27,362 nt of DNA from JBDTDV01 sp039922875 (GTDB lineage: Bacteria > Actinomycetota > Actinomycetes > Actinomycetales > Microbacteriaceae), in NCBI GenBank assembly GCA_039922875.1, contig JBDTDV010000033.1, positions 1 to 27,362 on the forward strand, in the 5' to 3' direction. The translations under genes were made by a program, and so were the position numbers. This document shows, one piece after another, positions 6,481 to 13,452 of the stretch. Below the pieces are notes generated by a model that was not told the origin of the DNA, ran no database searches, and saw only the letters and a program-made list of their open reading frames with translations. Each line of letters begins with the position of its first letter. The stretch's first letter is position 1.

Positions 6481-7530
6481 CTACGGGCGCAACAGCACCT
6501 TGATGGCGCGGCGCTGGTCCATCGCGGTGTAGGCATCCGCGACCTCAGCCAGCGGAAGCTCAAGATCGAAGACCCGGCCGGGATCGATGGCGCCGGAGAG
6601 CACATCAGGCAGCAGCTGCGGCATGTAACCGCGCACCGGGGCGACACCGCCGTTGACCCCTACGTTCCGCCCGAACAACGGCCGCACCGGCAGCTCGGAG
6701 CCGCCACTTGGCGAACCGACGTAGCCCACCATCCCGCCGGGCCGCGCCGAGCGGAACGCCTGATTCATCGACTCCTTCGTCCCGACGCACTCCAGCACGC
6801 AGTCGGCTCCAATGCCCTCCAGCAGCCCCTGTACTCTGGCAACGCCCTCATCACCGCGCTCGACCACGATGTCGGTGGCGCCGAACTCCCTGGCAAGCTT
6901 TTGTCTGGCTTCGTGGCGGGACATCGCGATGATCCGGGATGCCCCCAGCCGGCGCGAGGCGAGCACCGCGCACAGTCCGACCGCGCCGTCGCCGACCACC
7001 ACGACCGTACTCCCGTCGGTCACCCCAGCGGAAACGGCGGCATGGTGACCGGTGCCCATCACATCGGAGAGGCTGAGCAGGCTGGGGATCAGGGCATCAA
7101 CCGGCACTGATTCGGTGGCGAAGAGTGTGCCGTCGGCCAGCGGCACGCGCACAAATTCACCTTGGCCACCGTCGGCGAAGGCCCCTGACTCGTCCGCCGA
7201 GCCCCACCACCCGCCGTGCTGGCAGGAGGTGCTGACCCCGTTGCGGCAGTTGATGCAGGTGTTGTCGCACACATAGAACGGCGCGATCACGAACTGGCCC
7301 GGCTTGATGATGCGCACCTCCGGGCCGATGCTCTCGACGATGCCGACGAATTCGTGTCCGATCCTGCTCGGTTGCTTCGTCGGAATAACGCCGCGATACG
7401 GCCACAGGTCAGACCCGCAGACGCATGCCGCCACGACCCGGACGATCGCATCCGTCCCGGTCGTCAGCACCGGGTCCGGCACGTTTTCCAGTCGAATGTC
7501 CCGCTCACCGTAAATCACCGTTGCTCGCAT
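6481..7530 (-). CDS. Zinc-dependent alcohol dehydrogenase (MDR superfamily)
   Basis: 349 residues, standard for zinc-containing medium-chain dehydrogenases. The catalytic zinc motif is present (VCGSDLWPYRG with its cysteine, then GHEFVG). The structural zinc lobe shows four cysteines in CDNTCINCRNGVSTSC. The Rossmann domain has VVVVGDGAVGL (GxGxxG) with SRH at the end of the second strand rather than an acidic residue, which leans towards NADP(H). The protein should oxidise or reduce an alcohol/aldehyde; its substrate is unknown. The ATG at 7530 has TAGGCT 6 bases upstream and no RBS, so it is probably leaderless. It is divergent from gluconokinase, and the two promoters share a 104-bp gap. 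Confidence 0.9.
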   Translation of the reverse strand: MRATVIYGERDIRLENVPDPVLTTGTDAIVRVVAACVCGSDLWPYRGVIPTKQPSRIGHEFVGIVESIGPEVRIIKPGQFVIAPFYVCDNTCINCRNGVSTSCQHGGWWGSADESGAFADGGQGEFVRVPLADGTLFATESVPVDALIPSLLSLSDVMGTGHHAAVSAGVTDGSTVVVVGDGAVGLCAVLASRRLGASRIIAMSRHEARQKLAREFGATDIVVERGDEGVARVQGLLEGIGADCVLECVGTKESMNQAFRSARPGGMVGYVGSPSGGSELPVRPLFGRNVGVNGGVAPVRGYMPQLLPDVLSGAIDPGRVFDLELPLAEVADAYTAMDQRRAIKVLLRP

Positions 7531-7536
7531 GATTCG

Positions 7537-7542
7537 AGCCTA
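7537..7542 (-). promoter_or_regulatory. -10 box (TAGGCT) for alcohol dehydrogenase gene
   Basis: Read on the minus strand, TAGGCT is followed by CGAATC and then the ATG at 7530, a leaderless arrangement. Confidence 0.5.
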
Positions 7543-7622
7543 CTTTCATCCGGCCGTCTTACGATCCGCGGGAACCAACCCCTGGGCGCCAGGCGCCGGA
7601 ACGACAACTGGCGCACGCATGG

Positions 7623-7628
7623 CAAGCT
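7623..7628 (+). promoter_or_regulatory. Possible -10 box (CAAGCT) for gluconokinase gene
   Basis: CAAGCT lies exactly 6 bases before the ATG at 7635. It differs in one position from the TAAGCT boxes seen elsewhere in this window. The overlapping TAAGAGA could instead be a weak RBS. Confidence 0.3.
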
Positions 7629-7634
7629 AAGAGA

Positions 7635-8174
7635 ATGGATGCCCAGACCACTGTCGACCCCGATCAACCACTCGTTCTCGTGGTGATGGGTGTCTCAGGC
7701 GGTGGCAAGTCAACCGTCGCCGCACTGCTCTCCCGGCGCCTGGGCTGGGTTTTGGAGGAGGGCGACGACCTGCACCCGCAGGCCAACGTCGATAAAATGG
7801 CGTCCGGGCATCCGCTCAACGACCAGGACCGGGCGCCCTGGCTGCGCAAGATCGCAGACTGGGTCGACGAGCGGCTGGATGCCGGCGAGAACGGCGTGAT
7901 CACCTGCTCGGCCCTCAAGCGCGCCTATCGAGACGTGATCAACCGGCGAGGCTCCGGCGTGGTCTTCGTCTACCTCTCCGGAACACGGGAAACGATCGCC
8001 GCGCGACTGGCCGCCAGGTCTGGCCATTACATGCCCTCGATCCTGCTGGACAGCCAACTCGCCGACCTCCAGGAGCCCACAGCCGACGAACCGGCTATCC
8101 GCGCGGAGGTTGGCCGGCCCCCTGCGGTGATCGCCGACCACATCATCAAGGAGCTGAGTAAACTTTGCCGGTGA
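7635..8174 (+). CDS. gntK: Gluconokinase
   Basis: 179 residues, matching the small GntK-type gluconate kinases that phosphorylate D-gluconate to 6-phosphogluconate, the entry to the pentose phosphate or Entner-Doudoroff route. Walker A is MGVSGGGKSTVA (about residues 18-29). The family signature follows: EGDDLHPQANVDKMASGHPLNDQDRAPWL in sequence order (acidic pair, HP, KM, GxPLxDxDRxPWL). Later come CSALKRAYRD and the VYLSG...R.GHYMP lid region. The gene ends by overlapping the next gene, so the two are probably co-transcribed. No gluconate permease or GntR regulator is present in the window. Confidence 0.93.
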   Translation: MDAQTTVDPDQPLVLVVMGVSGGGKSTVAALLSRRLGWVLEEGDDLHPQANVDKMASGHPLNDQDRAPWLRKIADWVDERLDAGENGVITCSALKRAYRDVINRRGSGVVFVYLSGTRETIAARLAARSGHYMPSILLDSQLADLQEPTADEPAIRAEVGRPPAVIADHIIKELSKLCR

Positions 8175-8953
8175 GCGATCTGGAACCGTACTATTTCGCG
8201 CGCGGCGACGGACGTTTCGAATCGACCGTGCACGCGCAAGGCGCATGGAACCCGCACGAGCAGCACATGGCGCCGGTCTCCGGCATCCTGGCGCACTGCC
8301 TCGAGCACTTCCAACCGCGCCCGGAGCTACGGTTGGCGCGACTCGGCTTCGACATTCTTGGGTTGATCCCGGACGGCGAGTTCGAGGTGGTCACCTCGAT
8401 GCTGCGACCGGGTCGAACCATCGAGCTCGTGCAAGCCGAGCTGGTGGCCGGCGGCCGAACGGCCGTGCGTGCAACGGCCTGGAGGCTGCAGCGCTCGGAT
8501 ACCAGCGCGGTTGCCGCCATCGAGGACGAGCCGATGCCGGGCCATGCGGAGGCAGCCGACGCGGTGACGTTGACCGAATGGCCAGGCGGCTACATCCGGT
8601 CCATCGATCTGCATAAGCTACCCGGGCACCGGGCCGGACAAGGCCGCGTCTGGCTGCGCACCCGACATCCCCTGATCGCCGGGGTGCCATTTTCTGACTT
8701 CGCCCGGTTGATCGGCCTGATCGACACCACCAACGGGGTCGCTGTCCGGGTGCCGCCGGGCGCGGACAGCTATCTATTCCCGAATGTGGATCTGCAGATT
8801 CACCTGTACCGAGAACCAGCCGGGCAGTGGCTCGGGCTGCAGAACTCGGTCAGCTTCGGTGCCGACGGAATCGGACTGACCTCCACCGTGCTGCATGACG
8901 AGTCCGGCCCGTTCGGCCGCGCAGAACAGATCCTGACGCTGCGAAAGAGCTGA
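8165..8953 (+). CDS. Thioesterase-family (double hotdog-like) protein
   Basis: 262 residues by the TTG start, which has AAGGAG 10 bases upstream; an in-frame GTG at 8171, which overlaps the gluconokinase stop as GTGA, is the alternative. The layout (an N-terminal half with GDGRFESTVHAQGAWNPHEQHMAP, then LGFDILGLIP, and a second half with DTTNGV and FPNVDLQIHLYREPAGQWLGL) is that of actinobacterial acyl-CoA thioesterase-like proteins with two hotdog folds. The VDLQIHLYREP and GLQNSVSFGADGIGLTSTVLHDESGPFGRAEQ stretches are typical of the C-terminal half. It should hydrolyse or bind an acyl-thioester, with no specific substrate visible. The tight coupling to gluconokinase may reflect co-transcription rather than shared function. 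Confidence 0.8.
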   Translation: MPVSDLEPYYFARGDGRFESTVHAQGAWNPHEQHMAPVSGILAHCLEHFQPRPELRLARLGFDILGLIPDGEFEVVTSMLRPGRTIELVQAELVAGGRTAVRATAWRLQRSDTSAVAAIEDEPMPGHAEAADAVTLTEWPGGYIRSIDLHKLPGHRAGQGRVWLRTRHPLIAGVPFSDFARLIGLIDTTNGVAVRVPPGADSYLFPNVDLQIHLYREPAGQWLGLQNSVSFGADGIGLTSTVLHDESGPFGRAEQILTLRKS

Positions 8954-8979
8954 GCCGGTTCCTGCAGTCTGTGGTGACT

Positions 8980-9564
8980 CTACGCTTCGTGTTCCGGATG
9001 CAGGTGGGCGCGCTCCGCATCGCCGCTGAGAATCACCAGGACTTCTACCGGCCCGCCATGGGCTGAGATTCCGTGTGGAACCATTGTTGAGAATTCGGCC
9101 GCTTGACCGGCCTGGACCAGGATCCCACGCTCGCCGAGTTGAAGGTGCGCCGTTCCGGAGAGCACCGTGAACCAATCCCGCCCCGGGTGCACGCCGAGGT
9201 TCTCGCGGCGAAGTTCGTCTGTCGTCGTCGTGATGCGCATTCTGGCGACCGTGACGCCGTGCGGAGCACGCTCTCGAGCCAGGGTCCAGACCGTCATCCC
9301 GCGGATCTCATCCCGCTGTGGATGGATGATGACATCATCGTCGTCGACGGTCTCGACAAGCTGATCCAACGTGGTGCCCAGCGCCCGGGCGATCGGGACC
9401 AATTGGTCCAGCGCAATCCGTCGGTGCCCGGTCTCGATCCGGCTCAGGGTCGATGGGCTCAGGTAGCACTTGGCTGCCAGCGCATCCAGCGACCACCCGC
9501 GCGCCTGGCGAAGACCCTTGATGCGATGTCGGATGAGGAAATCCAAATCCATATCTTGCGTCAT
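8980..9564 (-). CDS. XRE-family regulator with C-terminal cupin domain
   Basis: 194 residues from the ATG at 9564. Residues about 8-65 are a lambda-repressor-like helix-turn-helix (IKGLRQARGWSLDALAAKCYLSPSTLSRIETGHR, given in order). Residues about 105-190 are a cupin (HPGRDWFTVLSGTAHLQLGE, then a second beta-strand set ending GPVEVLVIL) that would bind a small ligand. The family represses or activates metabolic genes and often its own. Three in-frame starts exist (9582, 9564, 9552). I chose 9564 because TAAGCT lies 7 bases upstream, and both sit in a near-palindrome that would let the protein regulate itself. The gene ends 26 bp from the convergent thioesterase gene. The ligand is unknown. 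Confidence 0.88.
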   Translation of the reverse strand: MTQDMDLDFLIRHRIKGLRQARGWSLDALAAKCYLSPSTLSRIETGHRRIALDQLVPIARALGTTLDQLVETVDDDDVIIHPQRDEIRGMTVWTLARERAPHGVTVARMRITTTTDELRRENLGVHPGRDWFTVLSGTAHLQLGERGILVQAGQAAEFSTMVPHGISAHGGPVEVLVILSGDAERAHLHPEHEA

Positions 9565-9585
9565 AAGCAATAGCTTATGCAAGAT
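9553..9585. promoter_or_regulatory. Near-palindrome over the XRE-cupin promoter and start codon
   Basis: CATAAGC (9562-9568) and GCTTATG (9573-9579) are perfect 7-bp arms with a 4-nt centre. ATCTTGC (9553-9559) and GCAAGAT (9579-9585) extend the symmetry, with a 3-base bulge on one side. The element covers the predicted -10 box TAAGCT (minus strand, 9572-9577) and the start codon, so it is a strong candidate for an autoregulatory operator. Confidence 0.55.
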
Positions 9586-9614
9586 GCGCAGGGCTTACCA
9601 GGGGCGGGTGGATC

Positions 9615-9642
9615 GCGAACCGCGAACCGCAACCTGCGAACC
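9615..9642. repeat. Heptamer tandem repeat (GCGAACC x4)
   Basis: Four 7-bp units, gcgaacc, gcgaacc, gcaacct, gcgaacc, lie in the short gap between the end of clpB and the XRE-cupin promoter. No gene or hairpin is apparent there. Confidence 0.8.
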
Positions 9643-9649
9643 GCCGGCG

Positions 9650-11806
9650 CTATGGCACGGGTACCGGTACTGATGCCACGGTGAGGCTTTCGCCATCGGG
9701 CGAAAGATCCACCCGCACCATGTCCCCATCGCGCACCGTTCCGGCCAACAGCGCCGAGGCGAGCCGGTTGTCGATCTCGTTCTGCATCAGGCGACGCAGC
9801 GGGCGGGCACCGTAAATCGGATCGTAACCCCGCTCGGCGAGCCAGGCTCTGGCATCCGGGGTCACCGCCAAATCCAGCCGACGATCGACCAACCGGAGCT
9901 GCATCCGGTCCACGTACAGCGACACGATCTCGCCCAACTCCTCCTGGGTGAGCGTGGAGAACACCACGATGTCGTCCAGCCGGTTGACGAACTCGGGCTT
10001 GAAGGCCTGACGGACCATTTGCTGCACCGCCTCCTCCTTTTGTTCCCAACTGAGCGTCGGATCGACCAGGAACTGGGAGCCGAGGTTCGAGGTGAGAACC
10101 AAGATCGTGTTGCGGAAATCGACCGTGCGGCCCTGACCATCGGTCAGCCGACCCTCGTCGAGTACCTGGAGCAGTACGTCGAAGACCTCAGGATGCGCCT
10201 TCTCCACCTCGTCGAACAAGATCACCGAGTACGGTCGGCGCCGAACCGCCTCAGTCAGCTGGCCGCCCTGCTCGTATCCGATGTAGCCGGGAGGGGCGCC
10301 CACCAGCCGAGAGACGGAGAACTTCTCGCCGTACTCGGACATGTCGATGCGGATCATGGCCTTCTCGTCGTCGAAGAGGAAGTCGGCGAGAGCCTTGGCG
10401 AGCTCGGTCTTGCCAACGCCAGTGGGCCCGAGGAAGAGGAACGAGCCGGTTGGCCGGTTCGGGTCTGCGATGCCGGCTCGGGTGCGTCGCACCGCCTCCG
10501 AGACCGAACGTACGGCCCGTTTCTGGCCGATCAGGCGTTTGGCCAACTCGGTTTCCAGATTCAGCAGCTTCTCGGTCTCTCCCTGCAGCAGGCGACCCAC
10601 TGGAATGCCGGTCCAGGCCGCGATCACCGCGGCGATGTCGTCGGCGGTGACCTGGTCGCTGACCATCATCGGCTCCGCGTTCTCGGCCTGCTCGGCGGCT
10701 GCCAGCTCACGCTCGATCACCGGAATCTCGCCATAGAGCAGCCGGGATGCGGTCTCGAGGTTGCCCTCGCGCTGGGCGCGGTCGGCGCCCATCCGCGCCC
10801 TGTCGAGCTTCTCCTTCAGCTCACCGACCCGGTTCAAGGCGGCCCGCTCAGTGTCCCATCTGGCCTGCAGTTCGGAGAGATTCTTCTCCCGCTCCGCAAG
10901 GTCGTCCCGGAGTTTGACCAAGCGCTCACGTGAGGCGTCGTCCTTTTCCTTCTTCAGGGCGAGCTCTTCGAGCTTCAACCGATCAACCGACCGGCGCAGC
11001 TCGTCGATCTCCGCCGGCGCGGAGTCGATCTCCATCCGCAGCCGACTTGCTGCCTCGTCGATCAGGTCGATGGCCTTGTCCGGAAGTTGCCGCGCGGTGA
11101 TGTAGCGGTTCGAGAGGGCCGCCGCCGCGACCAACGCGGCATCCGCGATCGCGACCTTGTGGTGCGCCTCGTACCGCTCCTTCAGCCCGCGCAGGATGGC
11201 GACGGTGTCTTCAACGGTCGGCTCGCCGACGAAGACCGGCTGGAAGCGGCGTTCGAGCGCCGCATCCTTCTCGATGAACTCGCGGTACTCGTTCAGCGTG
11301 GTGGCGCCGATCAGGCGCAGTTCGCCACGGGCCAGCATCGGCTTGAGCATATTGGACGCCGCCACCGATCCCTCGCCGCCGCCGGCACCCATCAAGGTAT
11401 GCAGTTCGTCGACAAAGGTGATGATCTGCCCGTCGGCGTCGTTGATCTCTTTGAGCACGGCCTTCAGCCGCTCTTCAAATTCGCCGCGGTACTTCGCCCC
11501 GGCAACCAGGGCGGAGAGGTCAAGGGCGACCAACTGCTTGCCCTTGAGCGACTCGGCGACGTCGCCGGCGACGATCCGCTGGGCGAGGCCTTCCACGACG
11601 GCAGTTTTGCCGACGCCGGGTTCGCCGATCAACACCGGGTTGTTCTTGGTGCGTCGGGTCAGCACCTGGCTAACCCGACGGATCTCAGCATCCCGACCGA
11701 TCACCGGGTCGAGCTTGCCGCTGGCAGCAACCTGAGTGAGGTTGATGCCGTACTGTTCGAGGGCGCTCTTCGCTTCCTCCTGAGGGGGCTGCTGCCCTTG
11801 TTGCAT
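9650..11806 (-). CDS. clpB: ATP-dependent disaggregase ClpB lacking the N domain
   Basis: 718 residues, against roughly 850-870 for full-length ClpB. The first AAA+ module has Walker A GEPGVGKT (61-68), Walker B FVDELH (131-136) and the pore stretch AKYRGEFEERL. The coiled-coil middle domain (about 260-375) that docks DnaK and separates ClpB from ClpA/ClpC is intact. The second module has GPTGVGKT (460-467), the GYIGYEQGG pore loop and FDEVEKAHPE (531-540). Only about 20 residues precede SALEQYGINLT, so the roughly 140-residue substrate-binding N domain is absent. The open frame reaches only 11875, so nothing in frame upstream could encode it. The ATG at 11806 follows AAAGGAACC. A perfect HAIR operator lies just upstream, so HspR should repress the gene. 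Its product pulls proteins out of aggregates together with DnaK/DnaJ/GrpE. Confidence 0.95.
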   Translation of the reverse strand: MQQGQQPPQEEAKSALEQYGINLTQVAASGKLDPVIGRDAEIRRVSQVLTRRTKNNPVLIGEPGVGKTAVVEGLAQRIVAGDVAESLKGKQLVALDLSALVAGAKYRGEFEERLKAVLKEINDADGQIITFVDELHTLMGAGGGEGSVAASNMLKPMLARGELRLIGATTLNEYREFIEKDAALERRFQPVFVGEPTVEDTVAILRGLKERYEAHHKVAIADAALVAAAALSNRYITARQLPDKAIDLIDEAASRLRMEIDSAPAEIDELRRSVDRLKLEELALKKEKDDASRERLVKLRDDLAEREKNLSELQARWDTERAALNRVGELKEKLDRARMGADRAQREGNLETASRLLYGEIPVIERELAAAEQAENAEPMMVSDQVTADDIAAVIAAWTGIPVGRLLQGETEKLLNLETELAKRLIGQKRAVRSVSEAVRRTRAGIADPNRPTGSFLFLGPTGVGKTELAKALADFLFDDEKAMIRIDMSEYGEKFSVSRLVGAPPGYIGYEQGGQLTEAVRRRPYSVILFDEVEKAHPEVFDVLLQVLDEGRLTDGQGRTVDFRNTILVLTSNLGSQFLVDPTLSWEQKEEAVQQMVRQAFKPEFVNRLDDIVVFSTLTQEELGEIVSLYVDRMQLRLVDRRLDLAVTPDARAWLAERGYDPIYGARPLRRLMQNEIDNRLASALLAGTVRDGDMVRVDLSPDGESLTVASVPVPVP

Positions 11807-11828
11807 GGCTGGTTCCTTTGAGTTAAAA

Positions 11829-11849
11829 CTTGAGTGTGGTTGACTCAAG
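11829..11849 (-). promoter_or_regulatory. HAIR operator (HspR site) of clpB, perfect
   Basis: CTTGAGT (11829-11835), 7 nt, ACTCAAG (11843-11849) matches the known HspR-associated inverted repeat consensus CTTGAGT-N7-ACTCAAG at every position. It lies 23 bp upstream of the clpB start. Confidence 0.95.
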
Positions 11850-11853
11850 TTTA
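11848..11853 (-). promoter_or_regulatory. Predicted -10 box (TAAACT) of clpB
   Basis: On the minus strand TAAACT runs directly into the HAIR site and shares its CT. The spacing mirrors the dnaK promoter. The -35 at 17 nt (TGTGCA, 11871-11876) is poor, so this call leans on the parallel with dnaK. Confidence 0.45.
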
Positions 11854-11919
11854 CCTCACAACCGGTGGATTGCACAGTCCGATTTTGTCACCGCGTCGCG
11901 CCATATCCAGTACTGCCCC

Positions 11920-12210
11920 TCACAGCTGGGTGACCTCCTTCGACTCAAGGATCTGGGTTCGCGGCACTCCCGCAAGTGCCGGAGCGGCTGCCCCAGAGGC
12001 CCAGACGCGCTGCATGGCCGACCGCAATCCTTCGGCCTGGGCAACTGTCTCGAAGTCGAGATCGATCAGCACATAGTGCGCATCATCGAACGGTTGCGAA
12101 ATAGCGTACTGCCGCACACCAGACGCCTTTCGGTTGGCGGGATCTCGATCGAAGGCTGCCTTCCACACCGAGAAATCCGAGATCGGGTGCTCAATTCGTA
12201 ACGTAACCAT
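11920..12210 (-). CDS. Small alpha/beta-barrel-like hypothetical protein
   Basis: 96 residues beginning MVTLRIEHPISDFSVWKAAFD. The alternation of strands and helices (TLRIEH, FSVWKAAF, VRQYAIS, HYVLIDLDF, SAMQRVW, RTQILE) resembles the dimeric ferredoxin-like alpha+beta barrel proteins that databases often label cyclase or antibiotic-biosynthesis-monooxygenase-like. No catalytic residue can be pointed to. The ATG at 12210 has GAGG six bases upstream; an in-frame GTG at 12222 is less likely because it would lie within that RBS. The gene is divergent from the LuxR-type regulator, with a perfect palindrome between them, so it may be a target of that regulator. The function is unknown. Confidence 0.75.
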   Translation of the reverse strand: MVTLRIEHPISDFSVWKAAFDRDPANRKASGVRQYAISQPFDDAHYVLIDLDFETVAQAEGLRSAMQRVWASGAAAPALAGVPRTQILESKEVTQL

Positions 12211-12294
12211 GATGTTCCTCACCTTTGGTCTATTCGGAGCGGCCGTAGTCGGGCGCTCTATTGGAATCTAAAGAATCGGAATGAGGCTGGCCAT

Positions 12295-12308
12295 CCCAGA
12301 ATTCTGGG
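12295..12308. promoter_or_regulatory. Perfect 14-bp palindrome in divergent promoter region
   Basis: CCCAGAATTCTGGG is fully self-complementary. It lies midway in the 171-bp gap between the barrel gene and the LuxR-type gene, about 75-85 bp from either start. It is a candidate operator for a dimeric regulator, possibly the adjacent LuxR-type protein. Confidence 0.5.
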
Positions 12309-12369
12309 TATTGTGATCCTCCTGGTCCAGGACGGCACACACGGCCAGTTCAGCTGTCGCGCTCCGGCG

Positions 12370-12375
12370 TAAGGT
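12370..12375 (+). promoter_or_regulatory. -10 box (TAAGGT) for LuxR-type gene
   Basis: TAAGGT is followed by CAACCC and then the ATG at 12382. AAGGT could alternatively act as a weak RBS. Confidence 0.4.
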
Positions 12376-12381
12376 CAACCC

Positions 12382-13440
12382 ATGATCACAGCACGGCAGC
12401 GGGATCAACTGAGCAACCGAATCCAGCGACGGTGCACGGCGCCGACCGACACTCAAACGTTCCGCTCCGAGGTGCTACGAGACCTTCGGGGACGCATCGG
12501 TTTCGATGCCTATGTCTGGTTGCTCACCGACCCGATGACCTGGGTTGGCGTCGCACCACACGCTCACGTGCCGGCTTTCGAACACTTGCCGTCGCTGATC
12601 AGATACAAATATTTAACCCCGGTGAACCGGTGGACCGCACTGGCGGCCGACGGCATCTGCGCCGCATCGCTTGTGCACGCAACCGGCGGTCAACTCGAAA
12701 GCAGCCTGGTTTGGGCGAAGGTACTCGCCGAGTATGGTGTGATCGACGTGGCGTCAAGCGTCATGGTCGACCGGGCGGGGTGTTGGGGCTTTCTCGACCT
12801 CTGGCGCAGCGGCGCATCCGAGCCCTTCCGCGACGACGAGATCACCGCGCTTACGGAGCTCATGCCGATGCTCTCCCGGGCGCTTCGAGTAAGACAAGCC
12901 GCGACGTTCGCCGGAAGTCCGCCCGCGCTGCCGCGGTCCAGTGGGCCCGTCGTGCTGATTCTGAACGACAGCCTCGAGGTGCAGAACCAGACCCCGGCGA
13001 CCGATGAGTGGCTGCGGACGTTACTTCCGAGCGGGCCCGGCACCTCGGCGGTGCCGGCGAGTGTGTACAACGTCGCCGCTCAATTGCTCGCGGTCGAGCA
13101 GCAGGTCGACGCGCACGAAGCGCGCGCCCGAGTACATCTCTCTGAGGGAACCTGGCTCAGCGTGCGGGCCGCGAGAATGGGGGAGCAACTCGCTGTCTCT
13201 CTTGAACCGACCTCGCCGGCAGAGCGGCTCGAACTCTTCGCTCTCAGCCATTACATGACCCCACGCGAGGCGCTATTGCTTGGATACCTGGCCGATGGCA
13301 GCGATACCAAAAGCATGGCCAAGCGGATGTTTCTCTCGGAATTGACGGTGCAGGATCACCTGAAGTCGATTTTCGCAAAAGCGGGAGTACACAGCAGGAA
13401 ATCCCTGCTCGCCCGAATCCTGGGCACGCACTCTGGCTGA
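12382..13440 (+). CDS. LuxR-type transcriptional regulator
   Basis: 352 residues. The C-terminal part (about 285-350) is a LuxR/GerE helix-turn-helix: MTPREALLLGYLADGSDTKSMAKRM, then the recognition helix region LTVQDHLKSIFAKAGVHSRKSLLARI. The N-terminal 150 residues resemble a GAF-like sensory region (DAYVWLLTD, GFLDLWRSG, FRDDEITALTELMPMLSRALR); this is inferred from pattern, not proven. There is no receiver aspartate domain and no ATPase domain, so it is neither a classical response regulator nor a large LAL protein. It presumably binds a ligand and controls nearby genes, such as the divergent barrel gene or the convergent DHA2 exporter whose stop is 12 bp away. The ATG at 12382 has TAAGGT six bases upstream. 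Confidence 0.85.
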   Translation: MITARQRDQLSNRIQRRCTAPTDTQTFRSEVLRDLRGRIGFDAYVWLLTDPMTWVGVAPHAHVPAFEHLPSLIRYKYLTPVNRWTALAADGICAASLVHATGGQLESSLVWAKVLAEYGVIDVASSVMVDRAGCWGFLDLWRSGASEPFRDDEITALTELMPMLSRALRVRQAATFAGSPPALPRSSGPVVLILNDSLEVQNQTPATDEWLRTLLPSGPGTSAVPASVYNVAAQLLAVEQQVDAHEARARVHLSEGTWLSVRAARMGEQLAVSLEPTSPAERLELFALSHYMTPREALLLGYLADGSDTKSMAKRMFLSELTVQDHLKSIFAKAGVHSRKSLLARILGTHSG

Positions 13441-13452
13441 CGGCTCCTCCCG

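Noticed and set aside
10019..10933. 304-residue plus-strand frame opposite clpB
   Set aside because: A shadow of clpB. The long opposite-strand frame follows from the GC-rich third positions.
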